Assembly: GCA_015067145.1 (NCBI GenBank)
Contig: SVNA01000012.1
Coordinates: 1 to 49,950 of the forward strand
Reading direction: 5' to 3'
Source: Oscillospiraceae bacterium
GTDB taxonomy: Bacteria; Bacillota; Clostridia; Oscillospirales; Ruminococcaceae
DNA length: 49,950 nucleotides
A program made the position numbers and the translations under genes. How positions within the stretch are numbered: position 1 is the first letter of the stretch; each line of letters starts with the position of its first letter. The notes beneath the pieces were generated by a model. That model was not told the origin of the DNA. It did not search any database and saw only the letters and a list, made by a program, of their open reading frames with translations. Shown in pieces: positions 1 to 8,709 of the stretch.

Positions 1-1089
1 TTCTTCAAGTACAGACAGTACAAAAACACAGAAGATTATCTTTTCTGTAATGCTTTTGGAAATCAGCTTGTAAAAAGCACAAGTTATCACATGCTGTATG
101 ACTATAACATCGTAGTTTCCTGCGGACTTTCCATCTTTTGTAAAGGTGAGCACACCTGCGTCAAGTGAAAAGTCTGTATCGTTGTCTATTGCTGCACTTG
201 TTGATGGAATAGTTGCAACAGTAATTGTACCCGTACCAACTGTTTCCTGAATTATTGTTGCGTCAGCATATGTAGGAACATATGGAACATAGTTAATTGC
301 CTTTGCTTCAAAAGGTAACTGTACATATTGGCCATTAACCATAAAGTCAACAACAAATTTGTCCCCATATACGCCATCCATCTGTTCGTTTACAGAACCA
401 ATTCTGGCTAAAAGTTTTGCATATCCGTTATCTACTCTGTATTCACAGTTTCCTTTACTATTGTATGAACCTTCAGTTAAGCCCGGTCCGCCACCAGTAA
501 TTATGGCCTGTTCTGCAGGGTCAGTATCTTTTTTGATAACTCTAAGATAATAAACTGTTGATGGAGCTGAATGACTATTGTTATAATTAAATGTCAGAGC
601 AGTTGAATAATCGTTCCATCCGTCAGTGGGAACAGTATCATCTGTACCTGTCGCATACTGCAGTTTATATAAACTGGGATCAACAGGTGGATTGCCAGGA
701 ACATTGGAACCGCCACTTATAGAAATATTGAACGACCATTCTTTTCCATCGTAGGAAACTTTAAAGTTTTCAATATAGTCTGTCTTTTCTTTTGTAACAA
801 CTTTAATAGTATTGTTTTCTACTGTAATTTCTGCATCACTGTTTGTTGAATATGTAAAATTACTTTTTGTATATCCTGTAACCTCATTTCCATTAGTATA
901 CAATTTTATATATATTGTATTCCCTAAATCTACAGAAATATCTCCCACTGGTGCATCAAATCCACTTGTTGCATTGTCTGAGACTTTAACGGTATTGACC
1001 GAAGGACTTTCGGCAAATGCTGCCATTGGCAGTAGAGATACAATCATAACCAGGCTTAACAGCCATGATGTCAATTTTTTGAAATTCAT
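1..1089 (-). CDS. Secreted Ig-like surface protein, partial (C-terminus beyond window)
   Basis: An open frame runs from an ATG at 1089 to the window edge without a stop (363 codons visible). The first 26 residues form a classical signal peptide (MNFKK..., hydrophobic core, then MAAFA/ES). The mature part is rich in Thr, Ser, Asn, Asp and Tyr with alternating beta-strand patterns, and resembles cadherin-like or bacterial Ig-like wall-protein modules (for example YDGKEWSFNIS near residues 113-123). A GGAG ribosome site overlaps the stop of the upstream M56 gene and only 9 bases separate them, so the two are probably co-transcribed. The last ~30 visible codons (positions 1-90) become hydrophobic and Cys-containing, unlike the rest. 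A binding partner cannot be named. Secretion is well supported; the precise domain family is inference. Confidence 0.75.
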   Translation of the reverse strand, partial: MNFKKLTSWLLSLVMIVSLLPMAAFAESPSVNTVKVSDNATSGFDAPVGDISVDLGNTIYIKLYTNGNEVTGYTKSNFTYSTNSDAEITVENNTIKVVTKEKTDYIENFKVSYDGKEWSFNISISGGSNVPGNPPVDPSLYKLQYATGTDDTVPTDGWNDYSTALTFNYNNSHSAPSTVYYLRVIKKDTDPAEQAIITGGGPGLTEGSYNSKGNCEYRVDNGYAKLLARIGSVNEQMDGVYGDKFVVDFMVNGQYVQLPFEAKAINYVPYVPTYADATIIQETVGTGTITVATIPSTSAAIDNDTDFSLDAGVLTFTKDGKSAGNYDVIVIQHVITCAFYKLISKSITEKIIFCVFVLSVLEE

Positions 1090-1098
1090 TTTTATTTA

Positions 1099-2853
1099 TC
1101 ACTCCTTCTTTAAAGTGTATTTTACTGTTTTTTCCACCTGTGTATGCAGGGGGTCTTTAAAAAACTCTACTGTAACTACCGCCTCTCTTTCACCTTTATT
1201 AAAATCGACTATCCTGTACTCGTAAGGGGTACCTGTGGACTTTTCATAGGTATAAACACCCGCCTTACTGTCAAAATAATCTGTTTTGTGCAGATTTGTA
1301 AAATCGCTGAACAGGAAAAACTCGTTCGCTATATCTTCAACCGTCTTTTGCGGTATCTGAACCAAACTATCATCTCTGGCCCGGTCATAGGCCATATCCA
1401 TACAGAAAGCCGTAATCTTCGGTGCGTTCTGTGGAGTATTTTCCCCGTCTGTAAGACCAAATTTTATCATCTTGTGCACTATCTGCACCGCTTCGTCCCT
1501 GTCGTCAATACTGTTTATGCGGTTGTACTTTTCATAGCTGTACAGGCAGTCTGCATACAATCCGGACATAATTCTGCTGCGGTCTATCTGTGCCACAAGC
1601 TTCTGTGTATCCTTGCCAAAGATTATACCTCCGTTTTCCAGCAGATTTATATGCACGTCTGCGGTATCTTCCGAGGTGTAAAAAATCCTGTCAATTTCCA
1701 TGCGGAGAGTATCTTCCTCAAAAGGCTTGTACACGGGTGCGAAAAACTCGCTGTCCGCTGTGGATTTTTCTGCAATTCCTGCACTGTCCTTATTTTCTAT
1801 ATCAGCGATAAAGCTTTCAGTAAACTCTGTTATCTCTGCCCTTGTTTCACTGGTTACAAACACAGTTTTTGGGATGTACTGATACTCTTCGGCAAACACA
1901 GGGTTTGTGCTGACCGAAAAGCCAATAAACAGTGTTACCGCTGAAAAAATCACAAGTCTGGTTATTGACATTTTTCTGTAGGCCATCACTTTTTCTATGC
2001 GTTTTGCCACTTTGTTTTTTGCAAAGGAAAGATATCCCAGCTGTAAAGAGTTTTTTCTGCCGGCATATTCCACCAGAACACAGGCATAGTGTCTTTTATG
2101 CTCCATACCGTATACCGAGAGCACCTGCTGGTCACAGGAAGTTTCTATATCCTCATTGAACAGATAAAAACTCCACCATACAAACGGATTGTACCAATGC
2201 AGTGCAAGGCACACAAAGTGCAGAAACCTTACTATCTGATCATAACGCTTTGCGTGTACCATCTCGTGTGCTATGGCATATTTTAAGTCTTTCTCTTCCA
2301 GATTTTCTGATTTTGGAAGTATAATTCTTGGTTTAAAGAATCCTATAACTATCGGAGACAATACATTAGGCGATACAAAAACCTTTACGCTTTCTCTCAC
2401 CGAAAAATCCCGTCTTATCTGCTCCACAAATTTCTCTTTATACAGCACTGCATACCTGAGCCTGTGCTGCGTAATCAAATGAACCACCAGCCACAGTACT
2501 ATCATAGACACTGCCACAATCAGCCATAACAGTGCAAGATTCCCAAGAAAATATGCATCGGAACCCGGAGATATTTTGTCTGTTATTTCACCATATCCAA
2601 GATACTCCATAGTTACAACATATCTGCCTCCTCTGGAATATCTGTTCGTATTTTTGAAAACATTCAGCAGGCTTATCGGGCTTGCAAATGTAAAAGGCAT
2701 TAACAGTCTGATAATAAGAGCACTCCACAAAATATAATAAAATTTTGCAGGGATAAATTTGTATGATACCGATCTCCATAATATCAGAAGAATTGCCGCC
2801 AGTGCTCCGCTGATGCTCATATTTAAAAAAGTTATAAACATATTTATCAGCAT
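1099..2853 (-). CDS. M56-family (BlaR1/MecR1-like) membrane metallopeptidase with novel sensor domain
   Basis: 584 aa. The N-terminal half has hydrophobic segments near residues 10-28, 40-55, 105-125 and 300-320. It carries the M56 zinc motif HEMVH at 196-200, followed by a conserved CALHWYNPFVWW stretch and the downstream acidic/His region NEDIETSCDQQ. In BlaR1/MecR1 systems this gluzincin is activated by an external sensor and leads to inactivation of the partner repressor. Here residues ~320-584 are not a penicillin-binding domain: I see no SxxK/SxN/KTG set, but an alpha/beta region with repeated acidic and aromatic residues. The ligand may therefore not be a beta-lactam. The gene starts 4 bases after the BlaI-type gene, which suggests translational coupling; no strong ribosome site precedes the ATG. 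The signal sensed is unknown. Confidence 0.85.
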   Translation of the reverse strand: MLINMFITFLNMSISGALAAILLILWRSVSYKFIPAKFYYILWSALIIRLLMPFTFASPISLLNVFKNTNRYSRGGRYVVTMEYLGYGEITDKISPGSDAYFLGNLALLWLIVAVSMIVLWLVVHLITQHRLRYAVLYKEKFVEQIRRDFSVRESVKVFVSPNVLSPIVIGFFKPRIILPKSENLEEKDLKYAIAHEMVHAKRYDQIVRFLHFVCLALHWYNPFVWWSFYLFNEDIETSCDQQVLSVYGMEHKRHYACVLVEYAGRKNSLQLGYLSFAKNKVAKRIEKVMAYRKMSITRLVIFSAVTLFIGFSVSTNPVFAEEYQYIPKTVFVTSETRAEITEFTESFIADIENKDSAGIAEKSTADSEFFAPVYKPFEEDTLRMEIDRIFYTSEDTADVHINLLENGGIIFGKDTQKLVAQIDRSRIMSGLYADCLYSYEKYNRINSIDDRDEAVQIVHKMIKFGLTDGENTPQNAPKITAFCMDMAYDRARDDSLVQIPQKTVEDIANEFFLFSDFTNLHKTDYFDSKAGVYTYEKSTGTPYEYRIVDFNKGEREAVVTVEFFKDPLHTQVEKTVKYTLKKE

Positions 2854-2857
2854 AAAA

Positions 2858-3223
2858 TTATATGTCGTTTCGCTCTATTATTTTTTTGAGTTCTTCAATA
2901 TCTTCTGCTTTGAGATTCTGACTCGAAACCAGGGACGTCAGAAACAGTTTCATATTTCCGCCGAACATTTTTTCTATAAGAAAATTTGTCTCATCAAAAG
3001 CTATCTCTTCTCTGGTAACAAGAGGTGCTACAACAAAACCCGGTTCATTGCGGCTTATTGCCTGTTTATCAATGAGCTTTTTAAGTATTGTATAGGTGGT
3101 ATTCTTTTTCCAGCCCAGGTTTTCTGTGGCCCAGTTTGCAAGGTCTATGGCTTTGATTGTGCCGTTGTCCCAGATTTTGTTCATCAGATGCATTTCAGAG
3201 TCAAAAATTTTAATTTTGGCCAT
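2858..3223 (-). CDS. BlaI/MecI-family transcriptional repressor
   Basis: 121 aa from the preferred start MAKIKIFDSEM; AAAAAGGAG lies 8 bases before this ATG. An upstream in-frame ATG (3247) would put the ribosome site inside the coding region, so I reject it. The winged-helix pattern is typical of the family: DSEMHLMNKIWDNG, then KNTTYTILKKLIDKQAI as recognition helix and wing, then a C-terminal dimerisation helix rich in Glu and Lys. BlaI proteins bind dyads in their own promoter and are removed when the paired M56 protease is activated. The dyads upstream (3257-3362) and the adjacent M56 gene fit this model. Targets probably include this operon and therefore the surface protein downstream. 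Confidence 0.88.
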   Translation of the reverse strand: MAKIKIFDSEMHLMNKIWDNGTIKAIDLANWATENLGWKKNTTYTILKKLIDKQAISRNEPGFVVAPLVTREEIAFDETNFLIEKMFGGNMKLFLTSLVSSQNLKAEDIEELKKIIERNDI

Positions 3224-3256
3224 ATACACAGACTCCTTTTTCGTCATTTTTATGTC

Positions 3257-3362
3257 ATTCTACCAGAGTAGAATGGTTCAACTTTATTTTATCACCGATA
3301 ATCATTCTGTCAAGGTGGAATATTCTATTGGAATAGAACAGATGCAGTAATTCTACAGAATT
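3257..3362. promoter_or_regulatory. Cluster of operator-like dyads upstream of blaI-type gene
   Basis: Three exact dyads share an ATTCTA...TAGAAT-like core. They are ATTCTAC-CAGA-GTAGAAT (3257-3274), TTCTATT-GG-AATAGAA (3323-3338) and AATTC-TACA-GAATT (3349-3362). A fourth, imperfect copy (ATTC...GAAT, 3304-3321) covers the -35 box. Dyad one lies just downstream of the predicted start of transcription. This is the expected arrangement for BlaI-type autorepression; binding itself is inferred. Confidence 0.7.
3286..3313 (-). promoter_or_regulatory. Promoter of the blaI-M56-surface protein operon
   Basis: On the minus strand a TTGACA -35 (3308-3313) is followed after 16 bases by a TAAAAT -10 (3286-3291). 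It lies 60-90 bases before the blaI-type start codon and is flanked and overlapped by the dyads described separately. Confidence 0.65.
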
Positions 3363-3440
3363 GTTTAATTGAATTTTCAAATTATTATATTTCCATAAAA
3401 GATGTATGCCTAAACGCTCGTTCATCGGAGGGCAACATTA

Positions 3441-3469
3441 TTGACCTTTCATTACATAAGTTATATAAT
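3441..3469 (+). promoter_or_regulatory. Promoter of trkA-trkH
   Basis: TTGACC (3441-3446), a 17-base spacer and TATAAT (3464-3469) lie about 70 bases before trkA. No larger structured leader such as a c-di-AMP riboswitch is recognisable between this and the gene. Confidence 0.6.
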
Positions 3470-3540
3470 GAATTATTATTGGAATTATATTTTAATAACA
3501 GCTTTACCTTTTGTTTTGAGGAAAGGATTTTATTGAATTT

Positions 3541-4935
3541 ATGAATATTATTATTGTAGGCAGCGGCAAGGTTGGTTTTTTTCTCGCTGAACAGCTTGTA
3601 AAAGAAAAACACGATATCACAATCATAGATTTGGAAGAGGATACTCTGGGCAAAGCATATGATACCCTTGATATTATGACAATAAAAGGCAATGGCGTTT
3701 CTCCTGCTACACTTACAGAAGCCGGAGCTGAAAATGCGGACCTTGTTATTGCCGCAACAAGCAGCGACGAAGTAAACATGGTTTGCTGTCTTACTGCGAA
3801 ACAGCTTGGTGCAAAATATACTATCGCCCGTATCCGCACACCTGAATATACAGAAAGTATAGTTGAACTGAAGAAAAACCTTAAAATAGATGTTGTTATC
3901 AACCCTGAAAGTGCAGCAGCTGCAGAAATTGCACGACTTTTGCGTTTTCCTGCTGCAGCTGATATTGAAACTTTCTGTCGAGGCAAAGTTGAGCTGATGG
4001 GCTTTGTTCTCCAGGAAGGAGACTTTCTCATTGGCAAATCTTTGATGGATTTGCCTCCACAGGTTAAAAAGCTTCAGCTTTTGTTCTGCGTTGCCGACAG
4101 GAATGGTGATGTTTGTATCCCTAAAGGTTCTTTTGTTCCTAAGGCAGGTGACAAGCTTTATATTATAGGTCAGCCGTCAGGCCTCGACAAATTCTTCCGT
4201 CTTCTCGGCAGATATACACCGAAAATCAAGAAAGTATTTCTCGTTGGTGGCGGCAAAATCTCCGCTTATCTTATCGAAATGCTGAGAAATATGAAAATCA
4301 AACTTAAGGTTGTTGATAAAGATGAAGCTAAGTGCCGTGAAATTGCCGAGCTTTTCCCTGATGTTATCACCATACACGGCGACGGCAGCGACCATGAATT
4401 GCTGGAAGAAGAAAATCTGCAGTCCTACGATGCATTCGTTGCCCTGACCGGACGTGACGAAGATAATCTTATCATCTCCCTTTATGCAATGCAGCAGGGT
4501 GTTTCCAAAACCATAACCAAATGTAACAGACAGAACTATATCGGCATTGCCAGAAGTATCGGACTCAACAGTGTTGTTTCGGCAAAATATGTTATTGCTT
4601 CCTACATTCTGCATCTTGTACGCGGTATGCAGAACAGCCAGGGCAGTGTTATGAACAGCTTGCACAGAATTGCAGACGGTGCCGCTGAAGCTATGGAATT
4701 CAAGGTTAACTCTTCCACAAAAAACATTGGTATTCCGCTTAAGGAACTCAAGCTCAAACCTGATGTTTTGCTGGCTGTTATTGTGCGAAACGGCACAATT
4801 ATTATTCCTGAAGGTTCATCAACCTTGGAGATTGATGACACTGTTATCATCATCACCAGCGGAACATACATCATGGACCTCAATGACATCTACTATGACA
4901 GCGACTCTGCTGTTAATGTCGGAGGAAACAATTAA
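3541..4935 (+). CDS. trkA: Trk-type potassium uptake regulatory subunit TrkA
   Basis: 464 aa peripheral, NAD(H)-binding subunit that gates the membrane K+ transporter TrkH. Two RCK units are visible. Each has a Rossmann fold with a glycine loop, GSGKVG at residues 7-12 and GGGKIS near residue 237, followed by a smaller RCK-C region (residues ~140-220 and ~370-455). The length fits two-RCK TrkA proteins rather than the single-domain KtrA (~220 aa). AGGAAAGG about 14 bases upstream is a slightly distant ribosome site. The stop codon overlaps the trkH start by one base, so subunit and channel are translated as a pair. Confidence 0.93.
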   Translation: MNIIIVGSGKVGFFLAEQLVKEKHDITIIDLEEDTLGKAYDTLDIMTIKGNGVSPATLTEAGAENADLVIAATSSDEVNMVCCLTAKQLGAKYTIARIRTPEYTESIVELKKNLKIDVVINPESAAAAEIARLLRFPAAADIETFCRGKVELMGFVLQEGDFLIGKSLMDLPPQVKKLQLLFCVADRNGDVCIPKGSFVPKAGDKLYIIGQPSGLDKFFRLLGRYTPKIKKVFLVGGGKISAYLIEMLRNMKIKLKVVDKDEAKCREIAELFPDVITIHGDGSDHELLEEENLQSYDAFVALTGRDEDNLIISLYAMQQGVSKTITKCNRQNYIGIARSIGLNSVVSAKYVIASYILHLVRGMQNSQGSVMNSLHRIADGAAEAMEFKVNSSTKNIGIPLKELKLKPDVLLAVIVRNGTIIIPEGSSTLEIDDTVIIITSGTYIMDLNDIYYDSDSAVNVGGNN

Positions 4936-6371
4936 TGAATCTTAAAGTTGTTTTAAAGATTGTAGGCAGGGTTATCACCATGGAGGCCATTGTTCTGTGT
5001 CTTCCTTTGCTGGTTTCTATGCTGTATGGTGAAGATACCACACCGTTTCTGATTACAATCATTCTTGTTCTTTTTGTCGGTGTTGTTTTATCGAGTATCA
5101 ATACCACAAAAGAATTTTTCATACGTGAAGGGTTCTTCACCGTTGCTCTGATATGGCTTACCACAGGTTTTATCGGTTCTCTCCCGTTTTATTTCTCGGG
5201 ATATTTCACCAGCTTTGCTGATTGTTTCTTTGAAAGCTGTTCCGGCTTGACCACAACAGGTTCTTCTATACTTACAAACATCGAAGCACTGCCAAAGGGG
5301 ATTCTTTTCTGGCGTTCCCTTACTCACTGGCTGGGTGGTATGGGTGTGCTTGTACTGGCAACAGCCCTTATTCCTACTATCGGCATCCGCACAAAATATC
5401 TGACACAGGCAGAGTCCCCAGGTCCTGTTTTTTCAAAACTTGTTCCAAAACAGGCACAGACATCCAAAATTCTTTATGCAATCTATTGTGTACTGACTAT
5501 AGCAGAGGCTATCTGCCTCAAACTTGCAGGTATGCCTTGGTATGACAGTTTTATCCACGCATTTGGTACAGCAGGTACAGGCGGTTTCTCCAACATGAAT
5601 GCAAGTGTGGGTGCATACAACAGCATGACGATAGATATGATTATCTCTGTGTTTATTCTGCTGTTCTCCATAAATTTTGCGATGTATTTCCTTTTGCTGA
5701 CACGGAGATTCAAAGAAATCCTCAAAAGTGACGAACTGAGATTTTTCCTTGCTGTAGTTTTTATTGCCACATTTATTGTATGCATTAATATCCGATATCT
5801 CTATCCTGACTGGGTACAAACTTTCAGATATGCTTTCTTCCAGGTTTGTTCCTTGATTTCCACCACAGGATATTCTACTGCAGACTGGCTGTACTGGCCT
5901 CAGATCTGTCAGATGGTTTTCATTCTGCTTATGTTCTGCGGTGCCTGTGCAGGCAGTACCGGCGGTGGCATGAAATGCTCCCGCATACTTGTTATGTTCC
6001 GTGTTATCCGCAGGGAAATTCATCATATCATCCATCCACGTTCTGTTCAGGTTGTTAAACTTGACGGCAAGGTTGTGGAGGAAAAGACAATTCATTCCAT
6101 TCTCACATTTATAGGATGTTATTTCCTGATTATCATGGCTGGTGCTGTAGTAGTTTCTCTGGACGGATTCGGGTTCAGCGAAAGCTTCACTGTAGCTCTC
6201 ACCTGTGTGAGCAACATTGGTCCTGGCCTTGGTGTATTTGGTCCTGCAGGCAACTTTTCCACCCTTTCGGATTTTTGCAAATATTTCCTTTCCTTCTGCA
6301 TGATTATCGGCAGACTTGAAATTTTCCCTATTCTTGTACTGCTTAGTCCTGCATCCTGGAAAAAGTCCTAA
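4935..6371 (+). CDS. trkH: Trk-type potassium transporter membrane subunit TrkH
   Basis: 478 aa integral membrane protein of the TrkH/KtrB superfamily, the K+-conducting subunit. About ten hydrophobic segments span the protein. The four pore-loop signatures of the family are seen: CSGLTTTGSS near residue 100, GTAGTGGFSNMN near 215, STTGYSTADW near 312 and SNIGPGLG near 430. GGAGG lies 10-14 bases before the ATG, inside the end of trkA, and the start overlaps the trkA stop (TAATG). A strong hairpin follows directly. Function is assigned with high confidence; whether Na+ or H+ is coupled cannot be read from the sequence. Confidence 0.94.
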   Translation: MNLKVVLKIVGRVITMEAIVLCLPLLVSMLYGEDTTPFLITIILVLFVGVVLSSINTTKEFFIREGFFTVALIWLTTGFIGSLPFYFSGYFTSFADCFFESCSGLTTTGSSILTNIEALPKGILFWRSLTHWLGGMGVLVLATALIPTIGIRTKYLTQAESPGPVFSKLVPKQAQTSKILYAIYCVLTIAEAICLKLAGMPWYDSFIHAFGTAGTGGFSNMNASVGAYNSMTIDMIISVFILLFSINFAMYFLLLTRRFKEILKSDELRFFLAVVFIATFIVCINIRYLYPDWVQTFRYAFFQVCSLISTTGYSTADWLYWPQICQMVFILLMFCGACAGSTGGGMKCSRILVMFRVIRREIHHIIHPRSVQVVKLDGKVVEEKTIHSILTFIGCYFLIIMAGAVVVSLDGFGFSESFTVALTCVSNIGPGLGVFGPAGNFSTLSDFCKYFLSFCMIIGRLEIFPILVLLSPASWKKS

Positions 6372-6385
6372 ATTATAAAAAATTA

Positions 6386-6419
6386 CAGTCGTTTCTGAAT
6401 TTCAGAAACGACTGTTTTT
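6386..6419. terminator. Bidirectional terminator between trkH and nfnB
   Basis: A perfect 13-bp stem (CAGTCGTTTCTGA / TCAGAAACGACTG) with a 3-base loop is followed by a T run on the plus strand and by a T-rich run on the minus strand. It can therefore end both convergent transcripts. Confidence 0.85.
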
Positions 6420-6444
6420 GTTTGGAAATTTATTCGATTGAGAT

Positions 6445-7833
6445 TTATTTTTCGCTGAGCATTTTATCTATAGCTGCTGCAGCCTGTTTGCCTGCACCCA
6501 TAGCCAGAATAACGGTAGCTGCACCTGTTACAGCATCGCCTCCGGCATATACTGCATCACGGGTTGTAAGACCATCGTCTCCGTTTGTCACAATACATCC
6601 CCATTTATCTGTTTCAAGACCCTCTGTAGTGGAGGAAATAAGCGGATTCGGGCTTGTGCCGATGGACATAATCATTGTGTCAATATCAATGATAAATTCG
6701 CTGTCCGGCTTTACAACAGGGCGTCTGCGGCCTGATGAATCGGGCTCACCAAGCATCATTTCTACGCATTTTATTGCATTTACCTCACCATTCTCATCAC
6801 CGATAACCTCCACAGGATTTGTGAGCAGTTTAAAGATAATGCCTTCTTCCTGTGCGTGTTCAATCTCTTCCAGACGGGCCGGCAGTTCCTGCATACCGCG
6901 GCGGTATACTATATACACATTTTCTGCACCGAGACGTTTTGCACTGCGGGCTGCATCCATTGCAACGTTGCCTCCGCCTACAACCGCCACATTTCGGCTT
7001 TTGCGGATTGGTGTCTTGCTTGTCGGCAGATATGCTTTCATCAGATTAACTCGGGTGAGATATTCATTTGCACTGTAAACACCTTTGAGACTTTCGCCGG
7101 GGATACCCATAAATTTAGGGAGACCTGCACCGCTTCCGATATAAACAGCTCCATAACCCATATCAAAAAGCTCGTCTATGGTGAGAATTTTGCCGATAAC
7201 CATATTGGTTTCGATTTTTACACCGAGAGCTTTGAGGTTATCAATTTCGTATTTAACAATGTCTTTTGGCAGGCGGAATTCAGGGATGCCGTACACAAGC
7301 ACACCGCCAGCTGTGTGAAGTGCCTCGTAGATTGTGACATCATAACCTTTTTTTGCCAGTTCACCCGCACAGGTAAGACCTGTAGGACCTGCACCGATAA
7401 CTGCCACCTTTTTGCCGTTTGGTGCAGCAGGCTGTGGTTTTTCTGCACAGTTTTCGCGGTACCAGTCGGCAACAAAGCGTTCCAGACGGCCGATTGCCAC
7501 ACTTTCTCCTTTTACTGCACGGACACATTTGCCCTCGCACTGGGTTTCCTGCGGACACACACGGCCGCACACTGCAGGCAGACTTGTCTGCTGTGAAAGG
7601 ATTTCGTATGCTTTTTTTATATCACCCTTTGCAACCTCTGCAATAAAGGCAGGGATATCTATAAATACAGGGCATCCGCTGATGCAAGGCTTGTGCTTAC
7701 AGCCAAGACATCTTTCTGCCTCTTCCATTGCCATTTCAATAGTGTAACCCAGAGCAACCTCGCCGAAGTTTCTGTTGCGAACCATAGGATCCTGGCTCGG
7801 CATAGGGCATTTGTTAGGATTCATATTAGCCAT
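6445..7833 (-). CDS. nfnB: NfnB / NADPH-dependent glutamate synthase small-chain-like flavoprotein
   Basis: 462 aa. The N-terminus has two Cys clusters, CLGCKHKPCISGCP (about 42-55) and CGRVCPQETQCEGKC (about 90-104), which ligate [4Fe-4S] centres. They are followed by an FAD-binding GAGPTGLTCAGELA and an NAD(P)-binding GGGNVAMDAARSA Rossmann motif. This is the fold of the glutamate synthase beta subunit (GltD/GltA), but no large glutamate synthase subunit lies nearby. Its partner is the 280-aa reductase gene directly upstream, overlapping by one base (TAATG). That pairing matches NfnAB, the electron-bifurcating NADH-dependent ferredoxin:NADP+ oxidoreductase of anaerobic Firmicutes. Annotation pipelines usually name it GltA or SudA. 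The assignment rests on gene pairing. Confidence 0.85.
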   Translation of the reverse strand: MANMNPNKCPMPSQDPMVRNRNFGEVALGYTIEMAMEEAERCLGCKHKPCISGCPVFIDIPAFIAEVAKGDIKKAYEILSQQTSLPAVCGRVCPQETQCEGKCVRAVKGESVAIGRLERFVADWYRENCAEKPQPAAPNGKKVAVIGAGPTGLTCAGELAKKGYDVTIYEALHTAGGVLVYGIPEFRLPKDIVKYEIDNLKALGVKIETNMVIGKILTIDELFDMGYGAVYIGSGAGLPKFMGIPGESLKGVYSANEYLTRVNLMKAYLPTSKTPIRKSRNVAVVGGGNVAMDAARSAKRLGAENVYIVYRRGMQELPARLEEIEHAQEEGIIFKLLTNPVEVIGDENGEVNAIKCVEMMLGEPDSSGRRRPVVKPDSEFIIDIDTMIMSIGTSPNPLISSTTEGLETDKWGCIVTNGDDGLTTRDAVYAGGDAVTGAATVILAMGAGKQAAAAIDKMLSEK

Positions 7834-8675
7834 TATTCTGCCTCCTTGCTTAAAAGGTTGCAGGCCGCTTCTCTTTTACGTGTTTCAAATTCTCTGTACA
7901 TGGAAGAACGGCTGATAGCTTCGTCAAAATCCACCTTGTGTCCATCAAAATCAGGTCCGTCAACACAGGCAAACTGTGTTTTTCCGTCAACGGTAAGCCG
8001 GCAGCCGCCGCACATGCCTGTGCCGTCAATCATAACAGGGTTCATGGACACTGTGGTTTTTATGCCGTATTTTTCGGTAAGCTTGCAGACAAACTTCATC
8101 ATAACAAGAGGACCTATAGCGATAACTTCGTCATACTGTTCACCACTGTTTATAAGATTTTCAAGAGCGGTGGTAACAAGACCTTTTTCGCCCAAAGAGC
8201 CGTCGTCGGTCATAATAACCAATTTATCACTTGCTTTTTCAAATTCGTCCTTAAGAATAACAAGGTCTTTGTTTCGGAAACCAACAACACTGTGGACACA
8301 GCAGCCTTTTTCTTTAAGTTTCTTTGCCACAGGATAAGCGATTGCACAGCCCACACCGCCGCCGATAACTGCAACCTTTTTAAGCCCGTCAAGGTGGCTT
8401 GGTTTGCCGAGAGGGCCTACAAAGTCGCAGATATTACTGCTTTCACAGAGGGTGGAAAGTTCCATTGTTCCCTCGCCCACAAGCTGGAAAATTATTGTAA
8501 CTGTGCCCTTTTCTGCATCATAATCGGAGATTGTAAGAGGTATTCTTTCGCTGTCCTCCAATGCACGGACTATAACAAACTGCCCCGGCTGTGCCTTTTT
8601 TGCTATCAGTGGAGCATCTATCACCATTTTGCATACAGTGGGATTTAAAAACTGTTTGTGTAAGATTTTATACAT
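7833..8675 (-). CDS. nfnA: NfnA / sulfide dehydrogenase-type FAD-NAD(H)-binding subunit
   Basis: 280 aa ferredoxin-NADP reductase-like subunit. An N-terminal FAD-binding beta-barrel ends near residue 100 (IPLTISDYD flavin-binding stretch). An NAD(H)-binding fold follows with VAVIGGGVGCAIAYPVAK (about 100-117). Near the C-terminus DGTGMCGGCRL and FACVDGPDFDGH supply the cysteines of a [2Fe-2S] cluster, as in NfnA and PyrK-like proteins. With NfnB it would couple NADH and reduced ferredoxin oxidation to NADP+ reduction in the cytoplasm. The ribosome site AAGGAA lies 7 bases before the ATG and a good promoter stands just upstream. A dihydroorotate dehydrogenase electron-transfer subunit is the main alternative, but no pyrD neighbour is present. 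Confidence 0.85.
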   Translation of the reverse strand: MYKILHKQFLNPTVCKMVIDAPLIAKKAQPGQFVIVRALEDSERIPLTISDYDAEKGTVTIIFQLVGEGTMELSTLCESSNICDFVGPLGKPSHLDGLKKVAVIGGGVGCAIAYPVAKKLKEKGCCVHSVVGFRNKDLVILKDEFEKASDKLVIMTDDGSLGEKGLVTTALENLINSGEQYDEVIAIGPLVMMKFVCKLTEKYGIKTTVSMNPVMIDGTGMCGGCRLTVDGKTQFACVDGPDFDGHKVDFDEAISRSSMYREFETRKREAACNLLSKEAE

Positions 8676-8709
8676 AGCTTTTTCCTTTTTAATTTTACTC
8701 TATTTAAAA

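Noticed and set aside
3362-3540. c-di-AMP or other riboswitch ahead of trkA
   Set aside because: The promoter boxes at 3441-3469 leave only about 65 transcribed leader bases, with no conserved riboswitch core visible.
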